From Ischnura elegans (lineage: Eukaryota > Arthropoda > Insecta > Odonata > Coenagrionidae): a DNA stretch of 64,000 nucleotides. The translations under genes were made by a program, and so were the position numbers. The notes beneath the pieces were generated by a model. The model did not search any database. It worked only from the letters and a program-made list of their open reading frames with translations, and was not told where the DNA came from. Below are positions 23,001-35,000 of the stretch, in pieces (position 1 is the first letter of the stretch; the number at the start of each line of letters is the position of its first letter). The stretch is taken from assembly GCF_921293095.1 (NCBI RefSeq), contig NC_060256.1:88381851-88445850 (forward strand). The letters are read 5' to 3'.

Positions 23001-26000
23001 GACTCCTTAACCTCTGTAATTGCTAGCGATCTGTTAGAAATGAAGTTAATGGAGTGCTCAGTCTCAAATTTATGTGGTAAACTGTCGTTCGATAAATATA
23101 ATGATTGACGAAATAATGCTTTGCACGATTTATATTCAGTGCGGTGCTTATAAATTGTTTGAATAGTCAGTCGTTATTTGAGTAAGGAAATTTAGTGATG
23201 CAAAAAAACATCGCCTTTCGTCTGGATTTATGCTTACGTTTATCGGATAGATGTTTATCTGTCGCCGCACCACTCCTGTTCCTGTATATCTGTTCGCAAC
23301 AGGTATATTGGCTATTATTTGCTCCACCTCCGGTAAAGCGACAATTCGCTATAGCGAGTGTTTATTAGTGTACCGTGGGGTGTCGTTATATCGAGGTTGC
23401 ACTGTATAAAATTCACGTTTTTTTCCAGGTTTTCACGGTCTAAATGTCTTCAAATTCATGGTTTGTAGATAAACCATTTTAGGCGGAAATATTGATCACG
23501 TAACAATCGTCGGCCGCACTTTAACAACAAATTTAACAAAAGCGATAGACACCGTGAATGCAAACGCAGCAATGAAAGTGCTCTCTCTCCTGACGTCACA
23601 TATCGTTTGCAAAATTCAGCTCCGGCAAAAGGTTGTGAGTGGGAAAATAGAGGGACCAGGGTGCCAAGGAAATTAAGAAGTGTCTGAATTTTCGCAAGTG
23701 TTAATGAACGCTTTGGTTGCCAGTCTTCCGACTTTGGCACAGGCTTAAGGTCAATGTGTCATCATGGCACACGGACCAATACTTGCGCTTCAAATATAAG
23801 TGTCCAGATAGATCCGTGACCATGTCTGCGCGTGACTGACCTTGAAATATGATCAAAATATCCATTTTTCTTTTAATCTGTCTCTTGTAGTTATACGATG
23901 GTAAAATCAAGATTGAGATATGTTTAGGGCTTTATGACGAAATTCACTGCTATTTCCAGATTTTTTCACGGTATACGAAATTTACGGTTTATTCACGGTT
24001 TTCAAGGTTGGGTTGGAACCTTGTGGGACCACGTCAATTGAAGTGCTCTGCACTGAATGTGTTAATACAATTTTGTTGTCAAAAACATTTTTTTTTAATT
24101 GGGTGCATTGCAGCTGCAGCACTGAGCAGGTGCCATTTTAGTGAGCGTAGAAACACTAGGCTCACTTCCAATCCTCACGGAGCAAAAAATTGCTTTGCCC
24201 TCATGCCTTTATAGCCAATGTATAGCAGTTTTCACACCATTCAGCTTTTATTTTATGGAAAAAACACCTACTTAGTGTAAATGAAATAGATTATTTGACT
24301 TAGCGAAGGCTCCTTGTCAGACCGAAAGCCACAATTAATTGAAAGAATTCCATGGAAGGAACACTCCGAGTATTTTCTTAACTGGCGGAATTTATGATTT
24401 TTAATTAGCTAATGTCAAATTGTGTGCAATTCCTCTTCTCTCACTCTTTACCATTTTTCATGGTGAACTTAATGTTAAATTTGACCCCTTTGCACTGAAT
24501 GTATTGGGTATAGCCGACAAGCATTTTTGTACACAGAAGACCTTATGTTAGGTATAGCTGTCGTGGATTTTTCATCGCAAAAGACTGGTCGTGGGCTGTA
24601 GCCGACACAGGGGAAGGGAAGTGACCACTGAGGTAGCAATTGTCGGATGCATTCAGGCCCGGCCTGAGACCCAGCTTAGGGAGACCTTAGGGCCACTCCT
24701 CGGCAGTTAAGCCTGATCCTCCCACTCATTTATGATCATCCTCGCTGCAGATATCCATAGTGAAGTGGTTATATAGTCATTAGTTTTTGCAATAGTACAT
24801 TTTATTGCGTACTACAATTTTTTTATACTTTGAAATAAATTTTTCATTTTGTTCTGTGCGTAGGCAATTATTAGATAAAATTTCAGCATCACAAATAACG
24901 GACTTCTGGACTTATAGTCTTAGTATATTGTGTTCGCAAAATTCATTGTTATTAACGCTAGAAATCCTTTTAAAATTGTACAATGATTTTAAAATGTTTG
25001 TAATTGTTATAGAAGAGTAAATTATTGATAATCAAATGCTATACATATTTGGTTATAAAAAAACACTGGTAATGCAATAAGTTGACCATGGACTCGTGCC
25101 AAGATAGGGTAGGTTAGGGTTAGAGGATATAGTCCAGTGGGCAGGGTAAGGGCCGGGTGCCCTGTTTACTTGGGTCCCAAATCGGAGGGGTGAGAATACC
25201 AAGGTAGCTCCACCCCAAAAAAGAGCTCCGTACAGAAAGTTTAAAAATATTATTATGCTAATTGAAGTATGGAAAACGCATTCCTCTTGTGAGCGATGGC
25301 AGATAAGCGTTAATACCTTTCTTTCTGTGCTTCCAGTGCCTCTCTATTTGGAACCCCTGGTAGTAATTATCCAACTATGCCTCCTGTTGGTGTCAATAAT
25401 CCTGATTCTACCAATTACGCTGAACAAGGTTGCTACAGTCTACCTGTAACAACTGCTGCTTGTTCGGAGACTCAAATTCAGGTGAGTGTATTGCGCCGGA
25501 TTTTCTTCGCCTGCTCATTGCTTTTGTTCAGTTTGGTCACTCATCCACCAATTCCATCCATCCAGGAATAAACTTCCACTGAGGAGAAAATTCTACTGAG
25601 GAAAATTAACTTTATTTGGCCATTTTTTGCCCCTTGATCTACCAAAGCGTTCTACCACTTGAACTACTGAAGCATCAACCTCCTCTGTGAAATTTTGAAG
25701 GCCTTATTATTTTTTTAATGAAATTTTAATTAATTCTTCAATGAAATTTTAATTAATTCATGAATGAAATTTTATGGAAGAATATTTCTGAAATACCCTA
25801 CCTTCTATAGGAGTAAAATGTTAACTTTCATTGCAGCAATCCAAATTTTATGCTCCATATGTTGTATTCATCTTTGAATGAAATTTTCAGTTTTAATGCT
25901 TATAAATTAATAAGTTTTTAGAAATGATAACAATGTGGAAACCTTCAGTAATGATATTCCAGGAGTGATTTACTACGTTTTCAAGTAACTTAGGACGGTT

Positions 26001-29000
26001 TTAAATTGGCTAAAACTGAAATGTGTCTCTCACTCACAGATAAGCCAAATGATCCGTCCAAAGAATCAGGTTGCCGTCAGCAAGGCTAGTGTTGCCCCGA
26101 CAAATAGTGATGCAGGGAAGCGAGGATGTCACCATCGGAGGACCCTCAGTGACCCCGGACTCGTCAACTCCCTCAACCTCTCCGAGTTCACCTCGGCGCC
26201 GAGCCATGGTGCCCAGCCTCCTCCCCCTCCCCCAGCCCTCCGACTCGACGCATGGCTCAAAGGCTGCCGCTTGAGGGATTCCTCCGAGGCCAAACTGGAT
26301 GAGCCTTCGCTCTCATCGTCCATGACTCATGGTGTGTATTATGAATGTAGCAACTGGGAACGTCTTGGGGTTGTCCGAGAATGGGTAACCTTAGGCTGGT
26401 GAGACAGAAAGGAGCAGAGGAATGGGATGGTAGGAGAAGGTTCTAGGGCTCATAATTCATGCTTGCCACCGAGTGTTTGTGTACATTAACAGGGCTATTC
26501 TGTAACAGATAGCGGCTCCGCTATCACGACGAAGATGCTATTTCTGGCGCAATATTACGCCCGCCCGATTCACTATCTCAAAATAGCGGCCCCTAAGCGG
26601 AATTTGGGGTCGCTTTATAGCATCGACTATAACGCCAGCATTTGGCTCGCGTTATTCCGATAGCGGCCCCTACCAGGGGCGGAGTTTTGTACACGTCCAA
26701 TCATATTTCTCGATTCTTTGCAATAAACAAATGAGGCACTCCGAAAACGCAGCAGGATACTCGGCAGCCCGGGAAGAAGTTAAAAATACGATGTGGCTTG
26801 TGTTTGGAGATTTTTATCGGATATTTTCTAGCCTAAGTAAATAAGCGTCTATATTCATGGGTTCAACAGTCGACGACGGAAGAATATCGCCAATTTTTGA
26901 GCTTAATATATCGGAATTTACAAGTATAATTGTCTTGAAGAGGACTTCGTCCGCTACGCACTATTCGTTCACCTACGCCTATAATGATTATACTCTTATG
27001 ATTAGTGGTGACGAAATTATTTTTACTAGTATGTTCATCTTCAGCCACGGCTTGTTTACATCGTTTGTCTCATTGCTCACCGTAATTCTACGATGTCCAC
27101 AGTTAATGCACAGTTGTCCACACGGGTAATTATTTAATTATAAAACATTTTTGTCACTTGAAATCACATTTTAGGCCATTTAAAATGCATCCGTTGAGGA
27201 AAACTGCTGTTTTCTAGATTTCGCGGATGTCATGGAAGGAATCATCGCGAGTGTTGTGATTGTGAACTCGTGTGACATACTTTACGGTTTCTAATACCAA
27301 TTCCTCGAGCAATGATTATGGAAGTGTTATCATGTTTGCATTTTGATACCATTTCCATGTTACTTCAAACAACTATTGGCGTTGATATGACTCGGACTAA
27401 ATATACTAGTACAGTGTAAATTTGTGATATGCCGCAAGAGGAATGATGTTGAAATGAAATATATGCTGTTTTATGATGAATAATTCATTAAATGTTTCCT
27501 TGTTTCGAGCAATCATTCTGTTTATTTGCCCCTTTCTTCCGTTGGAAATCACGGTACGTACTTATTAGTAAATATTAGTATGCATTGTCAATTGCAGCAG
27601 TGCTGCCTGTGCTGTGTGATAGAATGCTCGCAAGGGCATTGATTAAGGTAGGAGAGATATTTTCATGTTAAATCCCATTCTCTGCTGATGAGCTTGATCA
27701 TAAATACTGTAAGAAATTTTCGTCGTCTGCAATGCGCGGAACTGTTTCCGACCGTCATTTGTATCTTGCTCTCGGAGATCTTGGATTTGCAGGTAATATC
27801 ATAAAACCTAAAATTGGCTTTCGCTGACCGCTAGATAACGATGGAATAATTTAAAAAAAGATATTTTAATCATTATTATGTCTAATAATTAGATATTTAT
27901 AAATAACTTAATGAGTTACTCGACTTGTATTACTTGCCCTACACTAATTTTCATACCGACTACAGATTTCACGGGGGCGATATATTACGCCCCCCAAAAT
28001 CGGCGTAATATAACGCGATGCAATTTGCAGAATCAAAATCGATGCCATTTGAAAGAGGGAAATAGCGGCGGCGCAATAAAGCGCCCCCAAGATACAGAAT
28101 AGCCCTGCATGTCCTCTTCTAGCGAATATTAAAAAAAATGCAAACTTAAAAATTTTTTTAATTTGAATTTTTAATTTTTGTCACTTTTGAGGTTGGCCAA
28201 TGCAATGCTGTGTGGCGTAGAGGAACTCGTACTTCGGGCACAGTCTGAACAAAGTATCCATTAAACCATTAAGTATGAAGTTGGGAACTGTTCAGGGTCA
28301 TTCCATGTCAAATCAATCAATATTTTGACCAAATGAAACCCACCATCTCGGATTTTCATGAAACTTGCCATGGTCATCCATTCTGGTATAATTAGAGATT
28401 GTGTGCAATTTTAGCCATTTAAACCGTTGTGAAGTCAGGAACTGTTCAGTGTTTCTCCTGTTCTCTCTCACTGCAGGCAGTGAATTTTTTTCAGCTCAGG
28501 CAGATGGAGTCAAAAAACATTCACTGCCAGAAACATTCGCTGCCAGTAGTGTTCATACCATCGTGAGTGAAAGTTGTAATTTCAAATAAGTGTTGCTTTC
28601 TGCAGGATAACTACACTTTTCAATGCCTGATTAGCAGTCTTTCATTACTGAATAAAAGAAATTTTATGTATCTACGACGCCTAAATGTGAGCAAATAGTG
28701 GTACATCAGAATTTGTTATGAAATAGCCTCTGTTACAGAGATGTAATTATTCATGGAGAAACTGATGCACCTGCACTTGAGTAAACCTGCGAGTGAACAC
28801 TGATTGTTCAACATGGTAGACAGATGCTTTTTACCTAGATCAATATCAATGAGGGATTTGATCCAATATCCCCTGACACCACATGATTGATCAGTAGAGG
28901 CGTCACTTGATAAAATTTCTTCATTTTAAATCAAACTTAAATTTGTTTAGTTCACAGGCACATTTTGTTTTGCTACATCATCTGGTCTAGTCCACGACGA

Positions 29001-32000
29001 AACCGGTCATCAAAAATAATATGGGAAACTTATAAGTTTTTATAGTTAAAAATAAAATGATTGATAATGATAGTAATACAGTTGAGGACCTAAAATCCAG
29101 AAAGCTTGGGACCAAAGGGCTTCTGGATTTCTGGTTTTCTGGATTTCTGGTCTTCATAGTGTACTTAGTAAATTTATTAATTTATACATGTGATCAGGCT
29201 CTTGTACTTGATATTTGATATCCTTATGTGTCCGTGACAAGGTTTTTAGCATATGTCCATAGCATGTGCTAACTTCCTACTCATCCCAGAACAAGGCTTG
29301 GAGTGTGGTGCCACGAGGTGGCAAGTCAAAACACTACGCAGAGGAATTTTCAAATGTTCTGGATTTTGGGTTTTCCGGGTTTCTGGATACCGGATTTGAG
29401 GTCCTCAACTGTAATATGATAATAATGTGATGACTCCTTTGTTCCAGACAACAATCAGTGGTTCCATTCACACGAGGAGAAGAAGTGTCCTCAGATGGGG
29501 CTTGTCGACAAGGGTGACGACGAGCAGACTCCGAGGGCAAACATGAGTGGTCAGAGCAGCATGGGAAGCGATGGAGTTTGTGGCGCTGGGCTCAAGCTCA
29601 GCGCCACTGCACACCAGGCCAAGGTGGTGTGCTGCTGCAATGGGTGGTCGGTGCCCATGAAACTCGTGGAAGAGGTCACTGCTCTGAAGGAGTGCAACCG
29701 CAAGTTGGCTCGAGAGCTCAGGGAAACGAGGAAGGAGCTGGACGACCTCAAAGTGATGCTGCCCAACGCAGACTCCTTGAAGCACGACGGCTCCATGAGC
29801 TGGCAGTACCCAGGAGTGGACTATCGGCCGGGGATGATAGCAGGTGGGGGATTGGTTGCCAACTATTCTGCCATCATCATCATAAGAGTGATCCAGGAAT
29901 TTTTTCGAATACGAATCTGGATCGGACACTTTATTTCATGTGTCGGATCTTCGGATATTTTCAGATCCAACTGCATTTTTAAATTGTCTGCCATAAAACG
30001 AAATATGTAATTACTCAAGTTTCTTCTAGGTACATGCAATCAAATAAATGCTATTTAGATTGTCGTACAAATTTTAATATTTTTAATGATTATAATATTT
30101 ATATTTGAGCTTTCAAGTTATTTTTTAACAACAATATCTTTACATGCTCAGGATCTAAACTATTAAGCTTGTGTTTGGCAGTGAAAATAGGTTTCAATGT
30201 ACAGCTAAACCAATTGACTGTATTCTAATTTTCCTCACAAACATTTCCCCCGAAATTTATCACTTTCCCATCACATACTCACTTGTGTTTTGCCTGCAAA
30301 TGCTTCAGTTGTGGTGAGGTGGATTTTGCACTTCCTCACGAAGGTTACACGTCATAGTGCACAAACATGTCATACATTGAGTTCTCCTTATCTCTATAAA
30401 AATGTTTCTACACATTGAACAACATTTTAATTAGTATATTGTTAAATTAAATTGCAATTGCGCAATCTGCAACACTATTAGCTATGTTAAGAACAACATT
30501 GACATCATGAACGACATGTTGCGGGAACAAGGAAACGACCGTTCAGCGAGAGGATTAGGGTGGGCAGCAGAAGCGGGCAAAGGGGATGTGGAGGGGAAGG
30601 AGTGCACTTCCTCAGTCATTCAAGCAACAAAACTATGAATGAGGGAGTCAAGGACGAACATGTCAGATCTTGCTAGTTTGTGATGTTATTGCCTTCAAAG
30701 CGAAGCCGGGTGAGCTATGTGATGCTTGTAGTTGGCAAATACTCTCAGAAATGTGTTGCGTTCGGTCTCATTCCTTTATTTGAATCTTGTGCATGTCACA
30801 CAGTTGCCGAAAGTTATCGAGATATCTTCTACGTTAGTGTGCACGTATGGGTGACTCTCTTGAGGTGCAACGCTGGCTGCTCTGGGGTTAATTTTTAATT
30901 ATGTATTTTTTCTGTGTCAATATTCATAATTGATCTTATTTTCAGAGCTTGTTCAAGAGCTGCGCGAAGCGTCAAGGCTGAGGGAGGAGGCATTCCTATC
31001 ACACGTCCAATCGGCCGTGATGAGTCAGGGTGCGTCGTGCAGCTGCGGCGCAGCGCTCATGCCTGATGGAGGAGGCGCCCTCGGGGCCGGCAAGAGGAAG
31101 ATGATGTGTTGGTGGTGGGGCAAGAGCAAATGGAACAAACCAGGACATTCGCAGAGCGCCTCCACTTGCTCACCGCTAAGCTCGTCGGTATGTATGGGCA
31201 CCTAGCGTCAGTGCATTTGGCAGAGATAAGGCCATTCGGTCAGACCCAAAATCACAATTCAGTTCTAGAATTTGTTAGGTACAGTGAACTCCCAACTATC
31301 TGGGTTAATGATGGGAAGAAGAGGCACGAATAATCAATCAGAGAGCGCGTAAAATCCAAGATATCACTTTTATTTTTAAAGTTCAGAATTAACGTAAATA
31401 AAAAGTATATTCTTATTTATTCTTCGTATTATTCCATCATTCGACTCACTTGTGATCAGTTTTTAAAAAGCTATGCAGCGTAGCGATGAGTTCGAAGCGG
31501 TCCAGTTATTCTCAATATTTGAAATAGAGTACATGCACCCACGAGGTTTACACTGTAAAGTTATTAAATCGATGGATGTTACCATCAAGATGACATATTT
31601 CAAGTAACATTACGAGGTGGGTGACAGCATTTCTAGTCGTCAAATCAAGATTACTCTATTGCAAAATTTGTGATTGTGGACTTTGTAAGCAATATATTGT
31701 AATATTATCATTTCCATCATACTCCAGACAGACAAATGCCGATGATTAAGCCTCCTCACCGCAAATTTTTAATGATGTCAGGTTTGACCGTCTTTTAAAT
31801 TTGTGAAGCCACCCCTTGGCTGCCGTGAAGCCAATTCCATTCCCAACTTCAGGGCCTCCATTCTTGCTTGTTCCTGCAAGATGGACCCTGAAATGGGGAT
31901 TATCCTAGCCCATGCCCAAGAAAGCCAGTTGAAGACGGCTTGATCCAGGTCCTCATTTACAGTCGTAATGAGGTGTTTTTGGTTAGGCCCCTGGCCCATG

Positions 32001-35000
32001 CAGCGTTAACAATTTTCAGCCGTTGGGCAAGAATTTTCATCGGTGTGGATGGCCTAATGTCATACTTATTTGTGACTTCGTCTTCTTCGTGCCACAATAC
32101 ACGGCCATAAAAATATCAAACTTCTCCTCCAAATAAAACAGTCTCAGCTTCTCACCACATTCCAACATCTCTACAAACATATTGAAGAGATCGACTTTGA
32201 AAATAAAGCACGCAATTCAAACAGCGTTGAGATTGATGAGTTCAATAGTGTGGTTTCCTATTATTTTTTTATTGCCTAAATCGAAAGATCATTACTCCTG
32301 GACTACTCAGTTCACGCTCTTAGATTTTCGAATTACGGTATCTATTTTTTGCGATTAATCAAAAAGTGAAAATTTGTAAGCGTGCGGAAACGCGACGGCT
32401 AAGTAGGAATGATGGGAAAAAGTCTGTGTGACGTATTTCTGGTTCCCGCTGCCATCCTGTGAGGTGACCTTGAGGTGAGGCTTGAGCACTGATATGACGC
32501 AGGCTGCTAGCAGGTAGCAGAGTACCCTGCTAGCAGGTAGCGCTTGGCTTAAATATGCATTATTACTACCTTATCAAAGGAAGGAAACTTTCCGACCTTA
32601 GACAATTTTAATAAGTGATTATTAAGAGATGTTTCCCTGAGGTCTGTGCCTTATGCATGCATTGGTAATCTCAGACGATGTAAAACTCCTATCCTCTCGT
32701 GTAGAAACTAGGTCCCTGTGACGTCACGTGGAGTGGAATAGCATGGGTGCCAATCTGCCCTTTTTCAAACTAGGTTAAAATTGACCATTGCCATTCGTCT
32801 AAACCGGTATTTCTAAAACCAAATAATTTGTATATTATGAATACACTAATGGTGGGTAACGAATCGCAATCAATGCCTTTCGTTTTCTTTGATGATGGAA
32901 ACTACCCTATTCCTGCTTAAGGGATGACTTTCATATCTTAAGCAGGAATATTTTATACTTTCAAGAATTTATCCAAGATGCAAACGCAAAAGCTTCTCGT
33001 TAGTTTTGAGATGGCATTGAAATAAACTATGAGAATGAAACAAAATTTAATGCTGAGTCATATGCAAAAGAATTAAGAGAGGCAACTGTTGGCTTTCATG
33101 TTTGAGCACACACATTGCATTTCCAGTGATTAGAAGTTCTCCGAGATGGTGGCGAGTAAAAACAATGCTCATTGGAATTAATACGTTGTATTCCATAAAT
33201 TATCCTCAATAATTGTCAAAAGAATATAATGTAACTCAATTATTCTTCTTAATTGTAAACAATGTTGTTGTCTCTTTTAACTTATTTATTCAACTGCTCT
33301 GTTAACTAGTAAACAACTTTTTCTTACCCTCGACAACCCTCTGCTTATTTATAAACTTCAGCACTGATGTTGTTGATTTAAATTAACATTTCATTAAAAT
33401 AATTACTATTAACTTCAACAGAATTAAATCATGCAACCGTGAGTCAATGCTGTAAGTTGCTGGAAGAATGCCAAAGTGAAAGTTAAGGTTACGATTAATA
33501 ACGACGTTTCTGATTGGCTTGTTCAGTGGAAGTGTCTGATTGCCCCTCCTACGCTATGGATACAAAATTATTCATAGTAATATAGTGTTTAGTTTTAAAT
33601 TGAACTACTCCAAAGAACACGAAAAATACCTACGGATGACACAGTGGTTTAGGCCATAGCTTTCCTTAACTATAACCGTAGGTAAAAATTCATCTGATGT
33701 TGCTCCTAAAATTTATTTTCTCATTTATTCAGAGTGTCACTAATCATTGAAATATAATTTTAGGATGTGTTGCAATTGGACCAGGATTGTGAGCAGAAGA
33801 AATTGAGCATGAGGCTGAGAAGGATAGAAGAGAGGCTGAACAGTTACAAAATATCTGGAGAAACTGAAATGCCAAGAAGTAGCAGGTGAGTAGATGCTTT
33901 GTCCTTGATGCATATTCTTTGGATGTTTATGAGCAGGTCACCATGGTATTATTTCAATGATGATGCATTCATTATTCAAGATGAATCTGTTAATTGTTTG
34001 CAATTATCAAATATTGTAAACGAGTGATTATCCTTGCGCAGATTATAATGCTCGAGTTTCGCCCTCCTTTGAAGTTTTCTGCAATCTTGATTTTAGAAAA
34101 ATAAAATCGGATGCAAAAACACCGGGATTATTGTATGTTAATGCTAGGATTAACAAGTCCTTAATAAATCCATTAGAATTCCCTTGATATCCTCTGAAAA
34201 ATTGAAAATTATGTCAAGAAATTAGTATCTCTCCAATATCTATATAAAAATCTATGTAAAAAAAAACTCTGTAATTGTGACCACTAACTAATTAAGTAAA
34301 TTTCTCATTTTCAGTCTCCAAGAAACTGACTTCAGTTTATCATCTGCCAAAGGTGCTAAAGTACCTCCAAGTGAGGATATCAATCAGAGTGAGTACATAT
34401 ATAATGCTTGAAAGTTTGCATTGTCAACTAGGCCGTTTCTCTGCATAACAAACTGCAGTGTTAATGAAACAATAATGGGTATGTGGTAAAATATTTTACC
34501 TTGCCTCAAAAAAATTTATTTTCATACGGCCATCTTAGGTTTTAAGTTGAACCACACTGAAGAACATGGAAGCTTGTTTTTTGAAAACTTAAGATAGAAA
34601 TGAAATAGGAGTGACTAAATGAATGATACTTGGCACATTTGCTATGGGAAATCAAGAACTTGGATGGCTTAGTGATCTGCGCAGTGGCACGCAATTGCAA
34701 AGTTCCGTGGTCCAGGAAAATTTTTTCCCATGGCAATTAACGTGAACTCCGGCAGAAATGTTTGTTTCAAGACTTACATGAATGGAAAAAACTATTGATT
34801 ATGTTGGTTAGTACATGATTTACCCCAAGGTAGAGGATGAAATAGAATCAAAATTTTGCCCCAATTCAAATGCTCAGGGCAAAATTTCAATTCCATTGAC
34901 TTCAACTGGGCATTTTTGCTGAAAATTTTTAATTTTATATGCAAGCATTGTTTGATCCTGGTAAGTTGTAATAGAGGAAATTTTTTTTTTAGCTTCTTTA

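Larger units (their letters stand above)
22515..24064 (-). mobile_element. piggyBac-like MITE, copy 2, carrying nested insertions
   Basis: Starts TTAACACATTCAATGCGGG (22515) and, after a long insertion, ends TGCACTGAATGTGTTAA (24064). With 22799-24024 removed it is ~320 bp and mirrors the copy at 21428-21726. The break lies within the subterminal GTGGTCCC region that is uninterrupted in copy 1. Confidence 0.8.

Noticed and set aside
28940-29030. A GACGAAACCGGTCATC motif resembling a LINE or Penelope 3' end
   Set aside because: Only one short motif with no partner stem or flanking element boundary.
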